DNA of 64,000 bases from Gemmatimonadota bacterium (GTDB taxonomy: Bacteria > Gemmatimonadota > Gemmatimonadetes > Longimicrobiales > Gaopeijiaceae), in assembly GCA_022571515.1 (NCBI GenBank), contig JACZXQ010000006.1, forward strand, positions 1 through 64,000, written 5' to 3'. Shown in pieces: positions 25,945-34,213 of this stretch. The notes beneath the pieces are model-generated. The model was not told the DNA's origin, made no database searches, and saw only the letters and a list, made by a program, of their open reading frames with translations. The position numbers and the translations under genes are program-made. Position 1 is the stretch's first letter, and each line of letters starts with the position of its first letter.

Positions 25945-26609
25945 GGAGTGATCTGGCTCAACACGTAGACGTAGAGGTTGACCCCCATCCGGATGGCAGC
26001 CTCACGAATCTCCACGGTGTCGTCGTGCACGCCCTCGTCCTCCCAGCCGTCCCCGAGGTCCGACTCGTAGCTGTAGAACACCATGAGCCGCCCACCGTTG
26101 AAGATCCCGAACGCTTGTGGCGGCCCGCCATCGTGCTCGTGGATCTTGGGCAGTCCTTCCGGAAAGTCGTACACGACGTGGAACACCGGATGGTCTGCCG
26201 GAAGCTCGACGAGCTCGCGGTCGGGGAACATGGCCGTGATCTCACGCCGGAACGATTCGTCCATCCCGTAGTTGTCGTCCGCGTGCAGAAAGCCGCCCGA
26301 GAGCAGATACTCTCGCAAGGCAGCGCGCTCGTCTTCCGTGAATCGCACATTCCCGTGTCCGGTCATGTACAGAAACGGATAGTCCCTGAGAGCCGGATCC
26401 AACGGCCGGAGCGCAGTCTCGCGCCGTGCGGTGGCAAGACCGGTGCGCTCCCGTATCGCGGCCAACAGATTCGAGAGCGACGAGGGGTTGGCATACCAGT
26501 CACCACCTCCGTCGTATTGAAGACGGCCGACGGTGAGGACCGAGTCGGGCTGGGGCGCCCATCCCCCGGGCGACATGAGCACCAGCGAAGTCATGAGGAT
26601 CAGGCTCAC
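25941..26609 (-). CDS. DUF4159 domain protein
   Basis: A 222-residue secreted protein (signal peptide about 1-18). The DUF4159 core is clear: FTVGRL-like VGRLQYDGGGDWY, LRDYPFLYMTGHGNVRFT, the EYLLSGGFLHADDNYGMD segment, FPDRELVELPADHPVFH, and the ending IRMGVNLYVYVLSQ. In other bacteria these genes lie with MoxR/DUF58 or DUF4175 genes; here DUF4175 overlaps by 4 nt downstream and rsmI by 4 nt upstream. The fold is GldG/glutamine-amidotransferase-like. Exact role is unknown. Confidence 0.9.
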   Translation of the reverse strand: MSLILMTSLVLMSPGGWAPQPDSVLTVGRLQYDGGGDWYANPSSLSNLLAAIRERTGLATARRETALRPLDPALRDYPFLYMTGHGNVRFTEDERAALREYLLSGGFLHADDNYGMDESFRREITAMFPDRELVELPADHPVFHVVYDFPEGLPKIHEHDGGPPQAFGIFNGGRLMVFYSYESDLGDGWEDEGVHDDTVEIREAAIRMGVNLYVYVLSQITP

Positions 26610-27463
26610 GAATCGGGCTCCGTGTGTGGGTCGGCGAGGGACTGAACGATTTCGTACGCGAGATTCCGCGGGAGCCCGAGCCGGCGCGCGACCTCTCGAG
26701 CCGCCTGGCTCGATTTGTGGCCCCGCTCCATGAGCGCACCGGCCAGTACGCGGGCCGCCTCGGTATCGGCCGCATCCGGCCCGCCGGACAGTTCCCCGCC
26801 CTCCAGCACGACCGTGACCTCACCTCGCGGTGGCGCCTCAGCGTAATAGGAAACCGCGCCGGCCAAAGTTCCGCGAAAGAACGTCTCGTGGAGTTTGGTG
26901 ATCTCACGCCCAACGGCCACCCTCCTGTCCTCGCCGCAGGTCTCGGCCAGATCTTTCAGGAGCGCTCTGAGGCGCTCGGGCGACTCGAAGCAGACCGTAG
27001 GATGATCCGTATCGGCTATGCGCTCCAAGAAGGCCGTTCGCTCCTTTCCCTTCCGAGGCGCGAAGCCCAAGAACGTGAACCCACCCGCCGCCAGGCCCGA
27101 CCCCACCAAGGCTGCCATTACGGCCGACGGCCCGGGCACGGGCACGACATCATGACCGGCCTCCACGACAGCCTCGACCAGCCGGGCGCCCGGATCGGAG
27201 ACGAGGGGCGTGCCCGCGTCCGAGACGAGGGCCAGGTCATCGCCGCCCTCCAGTCGCGAGAGCACCGCGTCGACCCGAGACGCCTCGTTGTGCTCATGCA
27301 ACGAGAGGAGCGACGTCCTTACACCCAGATGCCTGAGCAGGATGCCAGTGCGCCGCGTGTCTTCGGACAACACGGACGCGACCTCACCGAGGATGCGCGC
27401 TGCCCGCGCGGTCACGTCCTCCAGGTTGCCGATCGGCGTGCTGACGATGTAGAGCGTACCCAT
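26606..27463 (-). CDS. rsmI: 16S rRNA (cytidine-1402 2'-O) methyltransferase RsmI
   Basis: SAM-dependent tetrapyrrole-methylase fold enzyme that methylates the ribose of C1402 in 16S rRNA. The start GTLYIVSTPIGNLEDVTARA, the SEDTRRTGILLRHLG motif, ALVSDAGTPLVSDPG, and the PGPSAVMAALVGSGL loop are diagnostic, and 285 residues is the usual length. It is the first gene of the co-directional run ending in the helicase fusion, and its stop overlaps the DUF4159 start. Confidence 0.96.
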   Translation of the reverse strand: MGTLYIVSTPIGNLEDVTARAARILGEVASVLSEDTRRTGILLRHLGVRTSLLSLHEHNEASRVDAVLSRLEGGDDLALVSDAGTPLVSDPGARLVEAVVEAGHDVVPVPGPSAVMAALVGSGLAAGGFTFLGFAPRKGKERTAFLERIADTDHPTVCFESPERLRALLKDLAETCGEDRRVAVGREITKLHETFFRGTLAGAVSYYAEAPPRGEVTVVLEGGELSGGPDAADTEAARVLAGALMERGHKSSQAAREVARRLGLPRNLAYEIVQSLADPHTEPDS

Positions 27464-27495
27464 GCCGGAAGTATATCGGCCATGGATGGGTGAGA

Positions 27496-27541
27496 AAACG
27501 CGGGCCGGCCCGGGCGTGTGTGATCCCCCGGGCCGGCCCGC
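27496..27541 (-). terminator. Strong intrinsic terminator of trxA
   Basis: Minus-strand GC arms 27541-27527 and 27514-27500 pair perfectly over 15 bp around a 12-nt loop and are followed by GTTTTC. It is 24 nt after the trxA stop and cleanly separates trxA from rsmI. Confidence 0.85.
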
Positions 27542-27565
27542 CGATAAAGCGCGTCCTCGCAGGTG

Positions 27566-27901
27566 CTACAGGTGCTCGACGACTTTGGCTTCCAGCTGCG
27601 GCTTCGGCACGGCGCCCACCACGGTATCGACGTGTTCGCCATCCTTGAAGAAAAGAATGCTCGGGATCGAGCGGATCCCGAAGCGCGCGGCCACGTGAGG
27701 GTTCTGGTCCACGTCCAGCTTGCCCACGGTCAGGCCCTTCTCGCCGTACTCGTCCGCCAGTTGTTCCACGATGGGCGCAACGATCCGGCAGGGTCCACAC
27801 CAGGTAGCCCAGAAGTCGATGATGGTGAGGCCATCGCTGCCCTCGACCGTCTCGCCAAAGTTGTCATCCGTGATCGTGATCACGGTATCGTTTTCGGTCA
27901 T
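27566..27901 (-). CDS. trxA: Thioredoxin
   Basis: A 111-residue thioredoxin with the redox site WATWCGPCRIVAP, an Asp and Lys in the core, and the cis-proline segment RSIPSILFFKDG. It reduces disulfides in cytosolic proteins with electrons from thioredoxin reductase. The ATG at 27901 has AAGGAG 8 nt upstream; the frame runs on to 27994 but that part is not thioredoxin-like. Single-gene unit: own terminator, and a divergent mce gene upstream with a 22-bp palindrome in the shared region. Confidence 0.97.
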   Translation of the reverse strand: MTENDTVITITDDNFGETVEGSDGLTIIDFWATWCGPCRIVAPIVEQLADEYGEKGLTVGKLDVDQNPHVAARFGIRSIPSILFFKDGEHVDTVVGAVPKPQLEAKVVEHL

Positions 27902-27926
27902 GCCCAAATCTCCTTGTCCACGAAAG

Positions 27927-27948
27927 CGGCGGATGCTAGCATCCGCCG
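27927..27948. repeat. 22-bp perfect palindrome between trxA and mce
   Basis: The run from CGGCGGATGCT to AGCATCCGCCG is a perfect palindrome with no spacer, placed in the roughly 100-bp divergent promoter region. This is the form of an operator for a dimeric regulator, or of a cruciform. Confidence 0.6.
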
Positions 27949-28004
27949 ACGGTCGTACGGGCCGGCGAAGGCAGATTACCGGGCCCACACTCATCTAACC
28001 TGCA

Positions 28005-28403
28005 ATGTCGCTAATGGACGGTTTCACAGTCGACCACATAGCAATCGCCGTGCCATCGATCACCGATGCCGCGGCGACCTTTGAACTCCTGACGGGCCAC
28101 ACGTGTTCCCCGGTCGAGGAACTCCCGGACCAGGGCGTCAATGTAGCATTCGTCGGCCCGCTCGAACTCATCGAGCCACGCGGCTCGGACACGTCTGTGG
28201 CCCGCTTCATCGACAGCCGCGGAGCGGGGTTACACCACATCGCGTTCAGGGTGCCGGACATCTCCAAGGCGCTCGCCGAGTACCGAGATTCCGGAGTGCG
28301 TTTGATCGACGAGGAACCCCGTCCCGGCGCGCGCGGCCATCGAGTCGCGTTCCTCCATCCGAAGAGTACGGGCGGTGTGTTGGTCGAGCTCGTTCAGGAG
28401 TGA
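28005..28403 (+). CDS. mce: Methylmalonyl-CoA epimerase
   Basis: A 132-residue vicinal-oxygen-chelate protein that interconverts (2R)- and (2S)-methylmalonyl-CoA in propionate metabolism. VDHIAIAVPSI at the N terminus, a Glu in LELIEPRG, GLHHIAFRVPDI in the second half and GGVLVELVQE at the end are the four metal-ligand strands of the family. The start is ATG 28005 (ATG 28014 possible). It is on the opposite strand to its neighbours, divergent from trxA; no mutase gene is in the window. Confidence 0.9.
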   Translation: MSLMDGFTVDHIAIAVPSITDAAATFELLTGHTCSPVEELPDQGVNVAFVGPLELIEPRGSDTSVARFIDSRGAGLHHIAFRVPDISKALAEYRDSGVRLIDEEPRPGARGHRVAFLHPKSTGGVLVELVQE

Positions 28404-28406
28404 CGG

Positions 28407-28907
28407 TCAGCGACTGCTCGTGATCTTCACCAGTTCGATCTCCTGCAGGAGCCAGCGAGCGCCACCGGCCGGCACCAGCGTGAAGCCGACGTCCGGTACC
28501 GCACTCCTGCCGCCGATCTTGAGGTTCACACCCAGTCGGATGGTTTCCACGTCTCTACCCGCGACCCGCCGCTCGGACGTGATTCGATAGTCCTCGTGAC
28601 GCAGGATCTCGGCAATCACGTCCATGCGCAGCTCCACGTCCCTCCACTTCTGGCAGGAGTGCCCGCCGACGATGATCGAGATCTTCTTCCAGAAACACCC
28701 GAATGAACTGCCGGTGTCACCAATAGGTCCACTGCTCGTGCCGAACAGGCGCGACATGACCACGAGGTCACGCGTGTTGACGGCTTGGAGGAATCGCTCG
28801 ACCACGAGATGGGGAGCAACGGAAGCAGCCCGGCTGGTGCGGACACGACTGCTGGCACATCCCGATACGAGCAGGGCCGCCAGCGAGAGAATAAGGGCTC
28901 GCCTCAC
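28407..28907 (-). CDS. Small lipoprotein
   Basis: A 166-residue lipoprotein. The GTG at 28907 has an AGGA 8-9 nt upstream and starts a clear signal (MRRALILSLAALLVSGC, Cys17 lipidated). Later features are HLVVERFLQAVNTRDLVVMSRL, like the start of NTF2/SnoaL-type folds, then RMDVIAEILRHEDYRI and a C-terminal ARWLLQEIELVKI strand. Upstream codons in the frame belong to the clpB end. No family is recognised with certainty. It converges on mce with 3 bp between the stops. Confidence 0.75.
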   Translation of the reverse strand: MRRALILSLAALLVSGCASSRVRTSRAASVAPHLVVERFLQAVNTRDLVVMSRLFGTSSGPIGDTGSSFGCFWKKISIIVGGHSCQKWRDVELRMDVIAEILRHEDYRITSERRVAGRDVETIRLGVNLKIGGRSAVPDVGFTLVPAGGARWLLQEIELVKITSSR

Positions 28908-28977
28908 CGATTTTCGTCCTGTTACAAGAGACAGGGGGATAGAAGCCACCGGAGGATACCCGAGCGTACTTCGAGGG

Positions 28978-31605
28978 TCAAGCGCCTTGCAACGCATCCC
29001 CCGGTACCGCCACGGGCTGGAGATCGAACCGCAGCCCGTCGCCCTGGTCGTTGAGGGAAGCGACGATGCGCGTGCCCGCCGGAAGCTCTTCTTCGAGAAG
29101 GTAGAGCGCGAGCGGATCCTGTACGCGCCGCTGGATCGCGCGCTTGATCGGCCGGGCGCCGAACGCCGGGTCGAAACCCTCGGCGGCCAGGAAATCCTTG
29201 GCCTCGTCGGACACCTCCAAGTGCACGTCGAGCTCCTCCGCCAAAGCCTGCACGCGCCGCAACTGGATGTCCACGATGCGCCGAATCTCCTCCTTGGCGA
29301 GCGGCCGGAACACGACAATGTCGTCTACCCGGTTCAGGAACTCGGGCCGGAAGACCGTTTTGAGCTCGCCCAGCACGGCCGCGCTCACCTGCTCGAAATC
29401 ATCCTCGCCCGAGCGCTCCAAGATCATCTGGCTACCGAGGTTCGACGTCATGATGATCACGACGTTTCGGAAGTCCACGGTGCGGCCGTGTGCATCCGTG
29501 AGCCTTCCGTCGTCCAGGATCTGGAGGAGGACGTTGAGGACCTCGGGATGTGCCTTCTCGATCTCGTCGAATAGGACCACGGCGTGTGGCCGGCGGCGCA
29601 CGGCTTCCGTGAGCTGCCCACCCTCCTCGAAGCCCACGTATCCCGGGGGGGCACCCACCAGTCGGGCCACGGCATGTTTCTCCATGTACTCCGACATGTC
29701 GATCCGCACCATGGCGCGCTCGTCGTCGAACAGGAACTCGGCCAGCGCCCGAGCGGTCTCGGTCTTCCCCACCCCGGTCGGGCCGAGAAAGATGAACGAA
29801 CCGATGGGGCGGTCGGGGTCCTGGAGCCCGGTGCGGGCGCGCCGCACGGCATTCGACACGGCGGTGAGCGCCTCTTGTTGGCCGATCACTCGGCCGCCCA
29901 GAAGCTCCTCCAGATGCGTGAGGCGCTCGCGCTCGGTCTCCAGGATGCGGCTCACCGGAATGCCGGTCCACTCCGCCACCACGGCCGCGATGTCGTCTGC
30001 GTCCACTTCTTCTTTCAAAAACCTGCCATCCGCCTGAAGCTCCGCCAGGCGCGCCTCGGCCACCTGCACAGCCGTTTCCGTGCCGGGAATCTCGGAGTAC
30101 TGGAGTTCGGCGGCCCTCTCCAGGTCACCGGCGCGCGTGGCTCGGTCCGACTCCAGGCGCATCTCGTCGATGCGCTCTTTCAGATCCTGGAGGCGAGTGA
30201 TGGCCTCCTTCTCGGCCTGCCAGCGCGCTTTCATGCCGGCACTCTTCTCTCGCAGCTCCGCGAGTTCGGCCTCGACGTTCGCCAAGCGCTCAATGGCCGA
30301 TGCCCCGTCATCACCCGACAGGGCCTGCTTTTCGATCTCGAGCTGAATCATGCGCCGCTCGACCTCGTCGATCTCCTGAGGCATGGAGTCGATCTCGATG
30401 CGAAGCCGGCTTCCGGCCTCGTCCATCAGGTCGATGGCCTTGTCGGGGAGGAATCGTCCGCCGATATAGCGGTCCGAGAGCTTGGCGGCGGCCACGAGCG
30501 CGTCGTCCTTCAGGCGGATCCCATGATGCACCTCGTAGCGCTCCTTGAGGCCGCGCAGGATGGCGACCGTGTCGTCGACCGAAGGCGGCGCCACGTAGAC
30601 CGGCTGGAATCGCCGCTCCAGCGCGGCATCCTTCTCGATATGCTTGCGGTACTCGTCCAGCGTCGTGGCTCCGACTACCCGGAGCTCGCCGCGAGCGAGG
30701 GCGGGTTTCAACATGTTGCCTGCGTCCACAGCGCCCTCGGCCGCGCCAGCCCCCACGATCGTGTGCAACTCGTCGATGAAGATGATGTAACGGCCGTCGG
30801 CGGCGATGATCTCCTTGAGGACCGCCTTCATGCGTTCCTCGAACTCGCCCCGGTACTTGGCGCCGGCCAACATCGAGGAGATGTCCAGTCCGAGCAGCTT
30901 CTTGTCGGCCAGTGAAGTCGGCACGTCACCCGCGACGATGCGCTGGGCGAGACCCTCCACCACGGCCGTCTTCCCCACACCCGGCTCGCCGATCAGGACC
31001 GGATTGTTCTTTGTGCGGCGGGCCAGCACCTTGATCACCCGGCGGATTTCTTCATCCCGCCCGATAACGGGGTCCAGCTTGCCTTGGAGGGCGAGCGCGG
31101 TCAGGTCACGACTGTAGCGCTTGAGCGCCTGGAACTTCTCCTCCGGGTTCTGATCCATGACGCGGTGCGAACCACGCACCGCCGTGAGCGCCTCCAGGAC
31201 TGCCTCGCGCGTCGCCCCTCCATCTCTGAGTAGCTTTCCGGCGTCGCCCTCCTCCTCGGTCAGGCCCAGCAGAAGGTGCTCGGTCGAGACGTATTCGTCC
31301 TCGAGCTCTCGGGCCGACGACTCGGCCTTGTCCAGCGCCCGGTTGAGATCGCGAGCAAGGCCGGGATCCGCACCGCCGCTCACCGTGGGCAGTCTGCTCA
31401 GCGCCTCGGCGAGCCGCTCGCGAAGGAGTGGGACCTGCACGCCCAACTTCTGGAGCACGGGCGTGACGATGCCCTCCTCCTGTTCGAGGAGCGCGTAGAC
31501 CAGGTGAAGTCCCAGAATCTCCGCACTTTCGCGCTGGCGGGCCTCGGCCGCGGCGGCCTGAATGGCCGCCGAGGCCTTCACGGTCAGTCGTTCGGCACTC
31601 AACAT
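28978..31605 (-). CDS. clpB: ATP-dependent disaggregase ClpB
   Basis: An 875-residue Hsp100 chaperone. The N domain (about 1-150), first AAA+ ([16 protein letters not shown]), the coiled-coil middle domain (about 410-520, with [16 protein letters not shown]), second AAA+ ([16 protein letters not shown]) and the C-terminal [18 protein letters not shown] are in order. It rescues aggregated proteins with DnaK. The ATG at 31605 begins [15 protein letters not shown], like other ClpB; the frame to 31665 is upstream leader. Upstream (minus strand) is an inverted repeat TGCCA-AAA-TGGCA around 31640, a possible operator; no CIRCE is seen. Confidence 0.97.
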   Translation of the reverse strand: MLSAERLTVKASAAIQAAAAEARQRESAEILGLHLVYALLEQEEGIVTPVLQKLGVQVPLLRERLAEALSRLPTVSGGADPGLARDLNRALDKAESSARELEDEYVSTEHLLLGLTEEEGDAGKLLRDGGATREAVLEALTAVRGSHRVMDQNPEEKFQALKRYSRDLTALALQGKLDPVIGRDEEIRRVIKVLARRTKNNPVLIGEPGVGKTAVVEGLAQRIVAGDVPTSLADKKLLGLDISSMLAGAKYRGEFEERMKAVLKEIIAADGRYIIFIDELHTIVGAGAAEGAVDAGNMLKPALARGELRVVGATTLDEYRKHIEKDAALERRFQPVYVAPPSVDDTVAILRGLKERYEVHHGIRLKDDALVAAAKLSDRYIGGRFLPDKAIDLMDEAGSRLRIEIDSMPQEIDEVERRMIQLEIEKQALSGDDGASAIERLANVEAELAELREKSAGMKARWQAEKEAITRLQDLKERIDEMRLESDRATRAGDLERAAELQYSEIPGTETAVQVAEARLAELQADGRFLKEEVDADDIAAVVAEWTGIPVSRILETERERLTHLEELLGGRVIGQQEALTAVSNAVRRARTGLQDPDRPIGSFIFLGPTGVGKTETARALAEFLFDDERAMVRIDMSEYMEKHAVARLVGAPPGYVGFEEGGQLTEAVRRRPHAVVLFDEIEKAHPEVLNVLLQILDDGRLTDAHGRTVDFRNVVIIMTSNLGSQMILERSGEDDFEQVSAAVLGELKTVFRPEFLNRVDDIVVFRPLAKEEIRRIVDIQLRRVQALAEELDVHLEVSDEAKDFLAAEGFDPAFGARPIKRAIQRRVQDPLALYLLEEELPAGTRIVASLNDQGDGLRFDLQPVAVPGDALQGA

Positions 31606-31746
31606 CGCGCTATCCGATCTTTTTCCGCAGGAATATATGCCATTTTGGCAGGTATTCCGCCACAATAGCAGCCCTCTGACGCCTTAACTCGTTACGCCAC
31701 TTAATGTTACTCAAGATCCGGGCCACAACTCCCCAGCGCCCAAGTT

Positions 31747-33210
31747 CTAAGGGAGGTCGCTTCCAACGATGCGCTTCACCAGTTGGCCTGCCTGGAGGGT
31801 GACACCTACCGAGATGCGGTTCAGGCGGGCAATCTGTTCGCGCGACACGGGGCTCGGGTAGTCCCGCAGGAAGGCGGTGAGCGTCATGTCCCGGGGCACC
31901 CTGACGATCTCGATGGTCCAGGGTTGCACGTCCAGGGCGGCCCTTTCCGTTAGGCGGGCAAAGCTCTGCACACTGGCCACGATAGCCTCACCGTAGGGCT
32001 CGTACCTCCCAGCCGCACTGTATCCCAAGATCCGGTAAATCGATCCCCCATGGTCCACGAACGCTACCAGACCCTCGAGCTCGGTCCTCCCGTCGTCACC
32101 AACGACGCGGAACAGCCTACGAACGGCCGGAAATCCTCCGATCTCTGCCCGCGACCGTCTTCCCTCCCCGATCACGTTTTCCACGTCCAGGAATTGGTCG
32201 AGCGCACGGCCGACGCTCGAGCTATTCGGTACAGGAGTGAGTGAGAGGAGTGCGTCTTCGCGTGGGCTCACGCCCACGACCTGGGTCCTCTGGTTGACCT
32301 TCTTCCACCCACCCGGAAAGTCGATCCTGAAGGCCAGGTCGGGGTGTTTGAATCGGACACCTTCAAAGTACCCGTCGCGCGGATTGCTCCCGTACACCAG
32401 GCCCTCGAGCCGGCGCAAAAAGCTGTCGCGGCCCACCCGGTATCCCGAATAGTCCTCGCCCGTGGCGGCGATCAACTCTTTGATCTTGGCATCGCGGTTC
32501 TCAGGCGCCGGGTGCGTAGCCTGCCACTCGGGCACACGCCCGCTGCCACCCGACGCCAGAGCGAGGGTCTGGAACACGCCCCTGAGCGCGTTGGGATCGT
32601 ACCTCGCGCGCGTCATATACCGCATGCCCAGTTCGTCGGACTGGCTCTCGTCTCCCCTGCTGTACTTGAGGTTCAAGAGCTGGAGCCCTCCAGCCAGCAC
32701 GTCACCGATGCGCCGCATGTCGGACGAGACCGCCATCCCGACCCCGAGTCCGATCTTCTGGAGCTGCTGTCGGCTCATCCGGCTCACAGAGTGTTTGGCC
32801 GTGACATGCCCGATCTCGTGACCCAGCACACCGGCCAACTCGGCCTCGGAATTCAGGTATGCCAGGATGCCGCGCGTCACATAGATGAAGCCGCCGGGGA
32901 GCGCGAAGGCGTTCACCGTCGGGTCGTCGACCAGTTTGAACGACCACGGCAACCGCGGGCGCTCCGATACGCTGGCCAGATCGTTTCCGAGCCCGCGGAC
33001 GAACTCCTGGAGCTCGTCGGACTCGTAGAGCCCGAGCGAGGCTGAAATGGATCCATCGGCTTCGCGCCCCATTTCGATCTCGCGGGACTCGCTGATCAGC
33101 GAAAACTGCCGCTGGCCCGTGGCAGGATTGACGGCGCACCCCGCAACGAGGAGGAGACCGGTCAGCGGGAGTATGAGACGGAGGCGGGTGGCGGATTCGT
33201 ACACTGGCAT
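31747..33210 (-). CDS. M48 family metallopeptidase (lipoprotein)
   Basis: A 487-residue zinc peptidase. The ATG at 33210 has AAAGGAG 5 nt upstream. The lipoprotein signal ends LLVAGC (Cys25). The active site is GHEIGHVTAKHSV, with the third ligand Glu in SQSDELGMRYM, as in BepA/YggG-like proteases that check outer-membrane proteins. After about residue 265 there is an extra region with two beta segments (FRIDFPGGWKKVNQ, RLFRVVGDDGRTELEGLVAFV) and a C-terminal stretch LTAFLRDYPSPVSREQIARL with VTLQAGQLVKRIV that may bind glycan or act as a LysM-like module. Upstream reading of the frame to 33513 is not supported. Confidence 0.92.
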   Translation of the reverse strand: MPVYESATRLRLILPLTGLLLVAGCAVNPATGQRQFSLISESREIEMGREADGSISASLGLYESDELQEFVRGLGNDLASVSERPRLPWSFKLVDDPTVNAFALPGGFIYVTRGILAYLNSEAELAGVLGHEIGHVTAKHSVSRMSRQQLQKIGLGVGMAVSSDMRRIGDVLAGGLQLLNLKYSRGDESQSDELGMRYMTRARYDPNALRGVFQTLALASGGSGRVPEWQATHPAPENRDAKIKELIAATGEDYSGYRVGRDSFLRRLEGLVYGSNPRDGYFEGVRFKHPDLAFRIDFPGGWKKVNQRTQVVGVSPREDALLSLTPVPNSSSVGRALDQFLDVENVIGEGRRSRAEIGGFPAVRRLFRVVGDDGRTELEGLVAFVDHGGSIYRILGYSAAGRYEPYGEAIVASVQSFARLTERAALDVQPWTIEIVRVPRDMTLTAFLRDYPSPVSREQIARLNRISVGVTLQAGQLVKRIVGSDLP

Positions 33211-33346
33211 GGTACTCCTTTCGGGCGAGGTCGACAGCCGCCGACGCTCTCCTGATACCCGCCGTGCGCTCCAGGTTCGCACCAGGGATCGGTGATCTCG
33301 CTCAGGTTGACAGCGCCTTCGGTCGAGAGCTTCTTTTCGGGCACGT

Positions 33347-33769
33347 ATGATGGAACTTCCACGGTACACCGGCCGCCCACCTCGGGCTCTAAATGCCACT
33401 CGCGCCAAGGCGCTCGGTCGCGCTGCCCTGAGCCTCGTGCTGCTCGGCCTCGCGGTCGGCTGCAGTGGGCCCTCGGGCGTCGAGGGTGACATCCTCGACC
33501 GCGAGACGTTCATCTCGGTCTACGTGGATCTTCGGCTGTTGGCGATGGACAACCGCGCGCAAGAGATCCACCCCATCGAGCGTGACAGCATCCTCGAGGC
33601 CTACGGGCTCCATGCCGACGACTTGGTGGCCTTCGCCGATTCGCACGGCCGCGACGTCCGCTACATGACCGAGTTGTGGGCGGATGTCGAGGAGTTGATC
33701 AACCGAGCGCTCGAGCCCGAGCCGGAGCCCGATACTGAAGACGAGGACTCCGTGGGGCGCGGCCCCTGA
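33347..33769 (+). CDS. Small acidic lipoprotein (DUF4296-like)
   Basis: A 140-residue protein with a lipoprotein signal (SLVLLGLAVGCSG, Cys39). The mature part DRETFISVYVDLRLLA with DSILEAYGLHADDL resembles the DUF4296 lipoproteins of the FCB group. The C terminus is very acidic (EPEPEPDTEDEDS). The ATG at 33347 is the first of two adjacent Met codons. Transcribed away from the M48 gene; its stop overlaps the probable start of the RidA gene. Confidence 0.7.
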   Translation: MMELPRYTGRPPRALNATRAKALGRAALSLVLLGLAVGCSGPSGVEGDILDRETFISVYVDLRLLAMDNRAQEIHPIERDSILEAYGLHADDLVAFADSHGRDVRYMTELWADVEELINRALEPEPEPDTEDEDSVGRGP

Positions 33770-34155
33770 GCGTCCGGCGCGCCTTCAGTGGAGCGCCCTG
33801 GGAGGGCCAGGTGGGCTACTGCCGCGCGCTCCGCACCGGCGATCGCGTCTTCGTGACTGGCACCGCACCCATGGCGCCGGAGGGCGGGGTCCACGCCGTG
33901 GGCCAGCCCTACGAGCAGGCCAAGCGCTGCCTGGAGATCATCGCCGAAGCGCTGGCCGACGTGGACGCCACCATGGCCGACGTCACCCGGACCCGCATGT
34001 TCGTCACCGACATCGAGCGCTGGGAAGACTTCGGCCGAGCACACCGGGAAGCCTTCGAGCAACACCCCCCGACGACCACCATGGTCGAGGTGAGCCGGCT
34101 GATCCATCCCGACATGCTGATCGAAATCGAGGCGGACGCGGTGGTTGGGGGGTAG
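33766..34155 (+). CDS. RidA family protein (reactive enamine/imine deaminase-like)
   Basis: A YjgF/RidA fold protein of about 129 residues; members hydrolyse 2-aminoacrylate and similar imines. Visible are RVFVTGTAPMAPEGG, VDATMADVTRTRMFVTDI with the conserved Arg, and the end ADAVVGG. The frame has typical family residues (RRAFSGAPWEGQVGYCRA) upstream of the first GTG (33811) but no ATG, GTG or TTG there. The only plausible start is CTG at 33766, which overlaps the upstream stop as CTGA. If the GTG is used instead the protein is 114 residues and lacks its first strand. Confidence 0.85.
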   Translation: MSVRRAFSGAPWEGQVGYCRALRTGDRVFVTGTAPMAPEGGVHAVGQPYEQAKRCLEIIAEALADVDATMADVTRTRMFVTDIERWEDFGRAHREAFEQHPPTTTMVEVSRLIHPDMLIEIEADAVVGG

Positions 34156-34213
34156 GGGACGGCCGCGTCGTCGGAGAACCGCCGGAGACGTGAGGCGTTT
34201 CCGCGGGAACGAA

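Noticed and set aside
29584-30915. Plus-strand open frame of 443 codons opposite clpB
   Set aside because: Shadow of clpB without signal, motif or ribosome binding site.
31630-31655. Sigma54 promoter upstream of clpB
   Set aside because: TGGCAT and CTGC are present but the spacing is one base too long and the TTGC element is not complete.
31683-31716. HAIR (HspR) or CIRCE element upstream of clpB
   Set aside because: Only one half-site (ACTCAAG) is present; its partner has two mismatches and the spacing is 19 instead of 7 nt. No CIRCE is seen.
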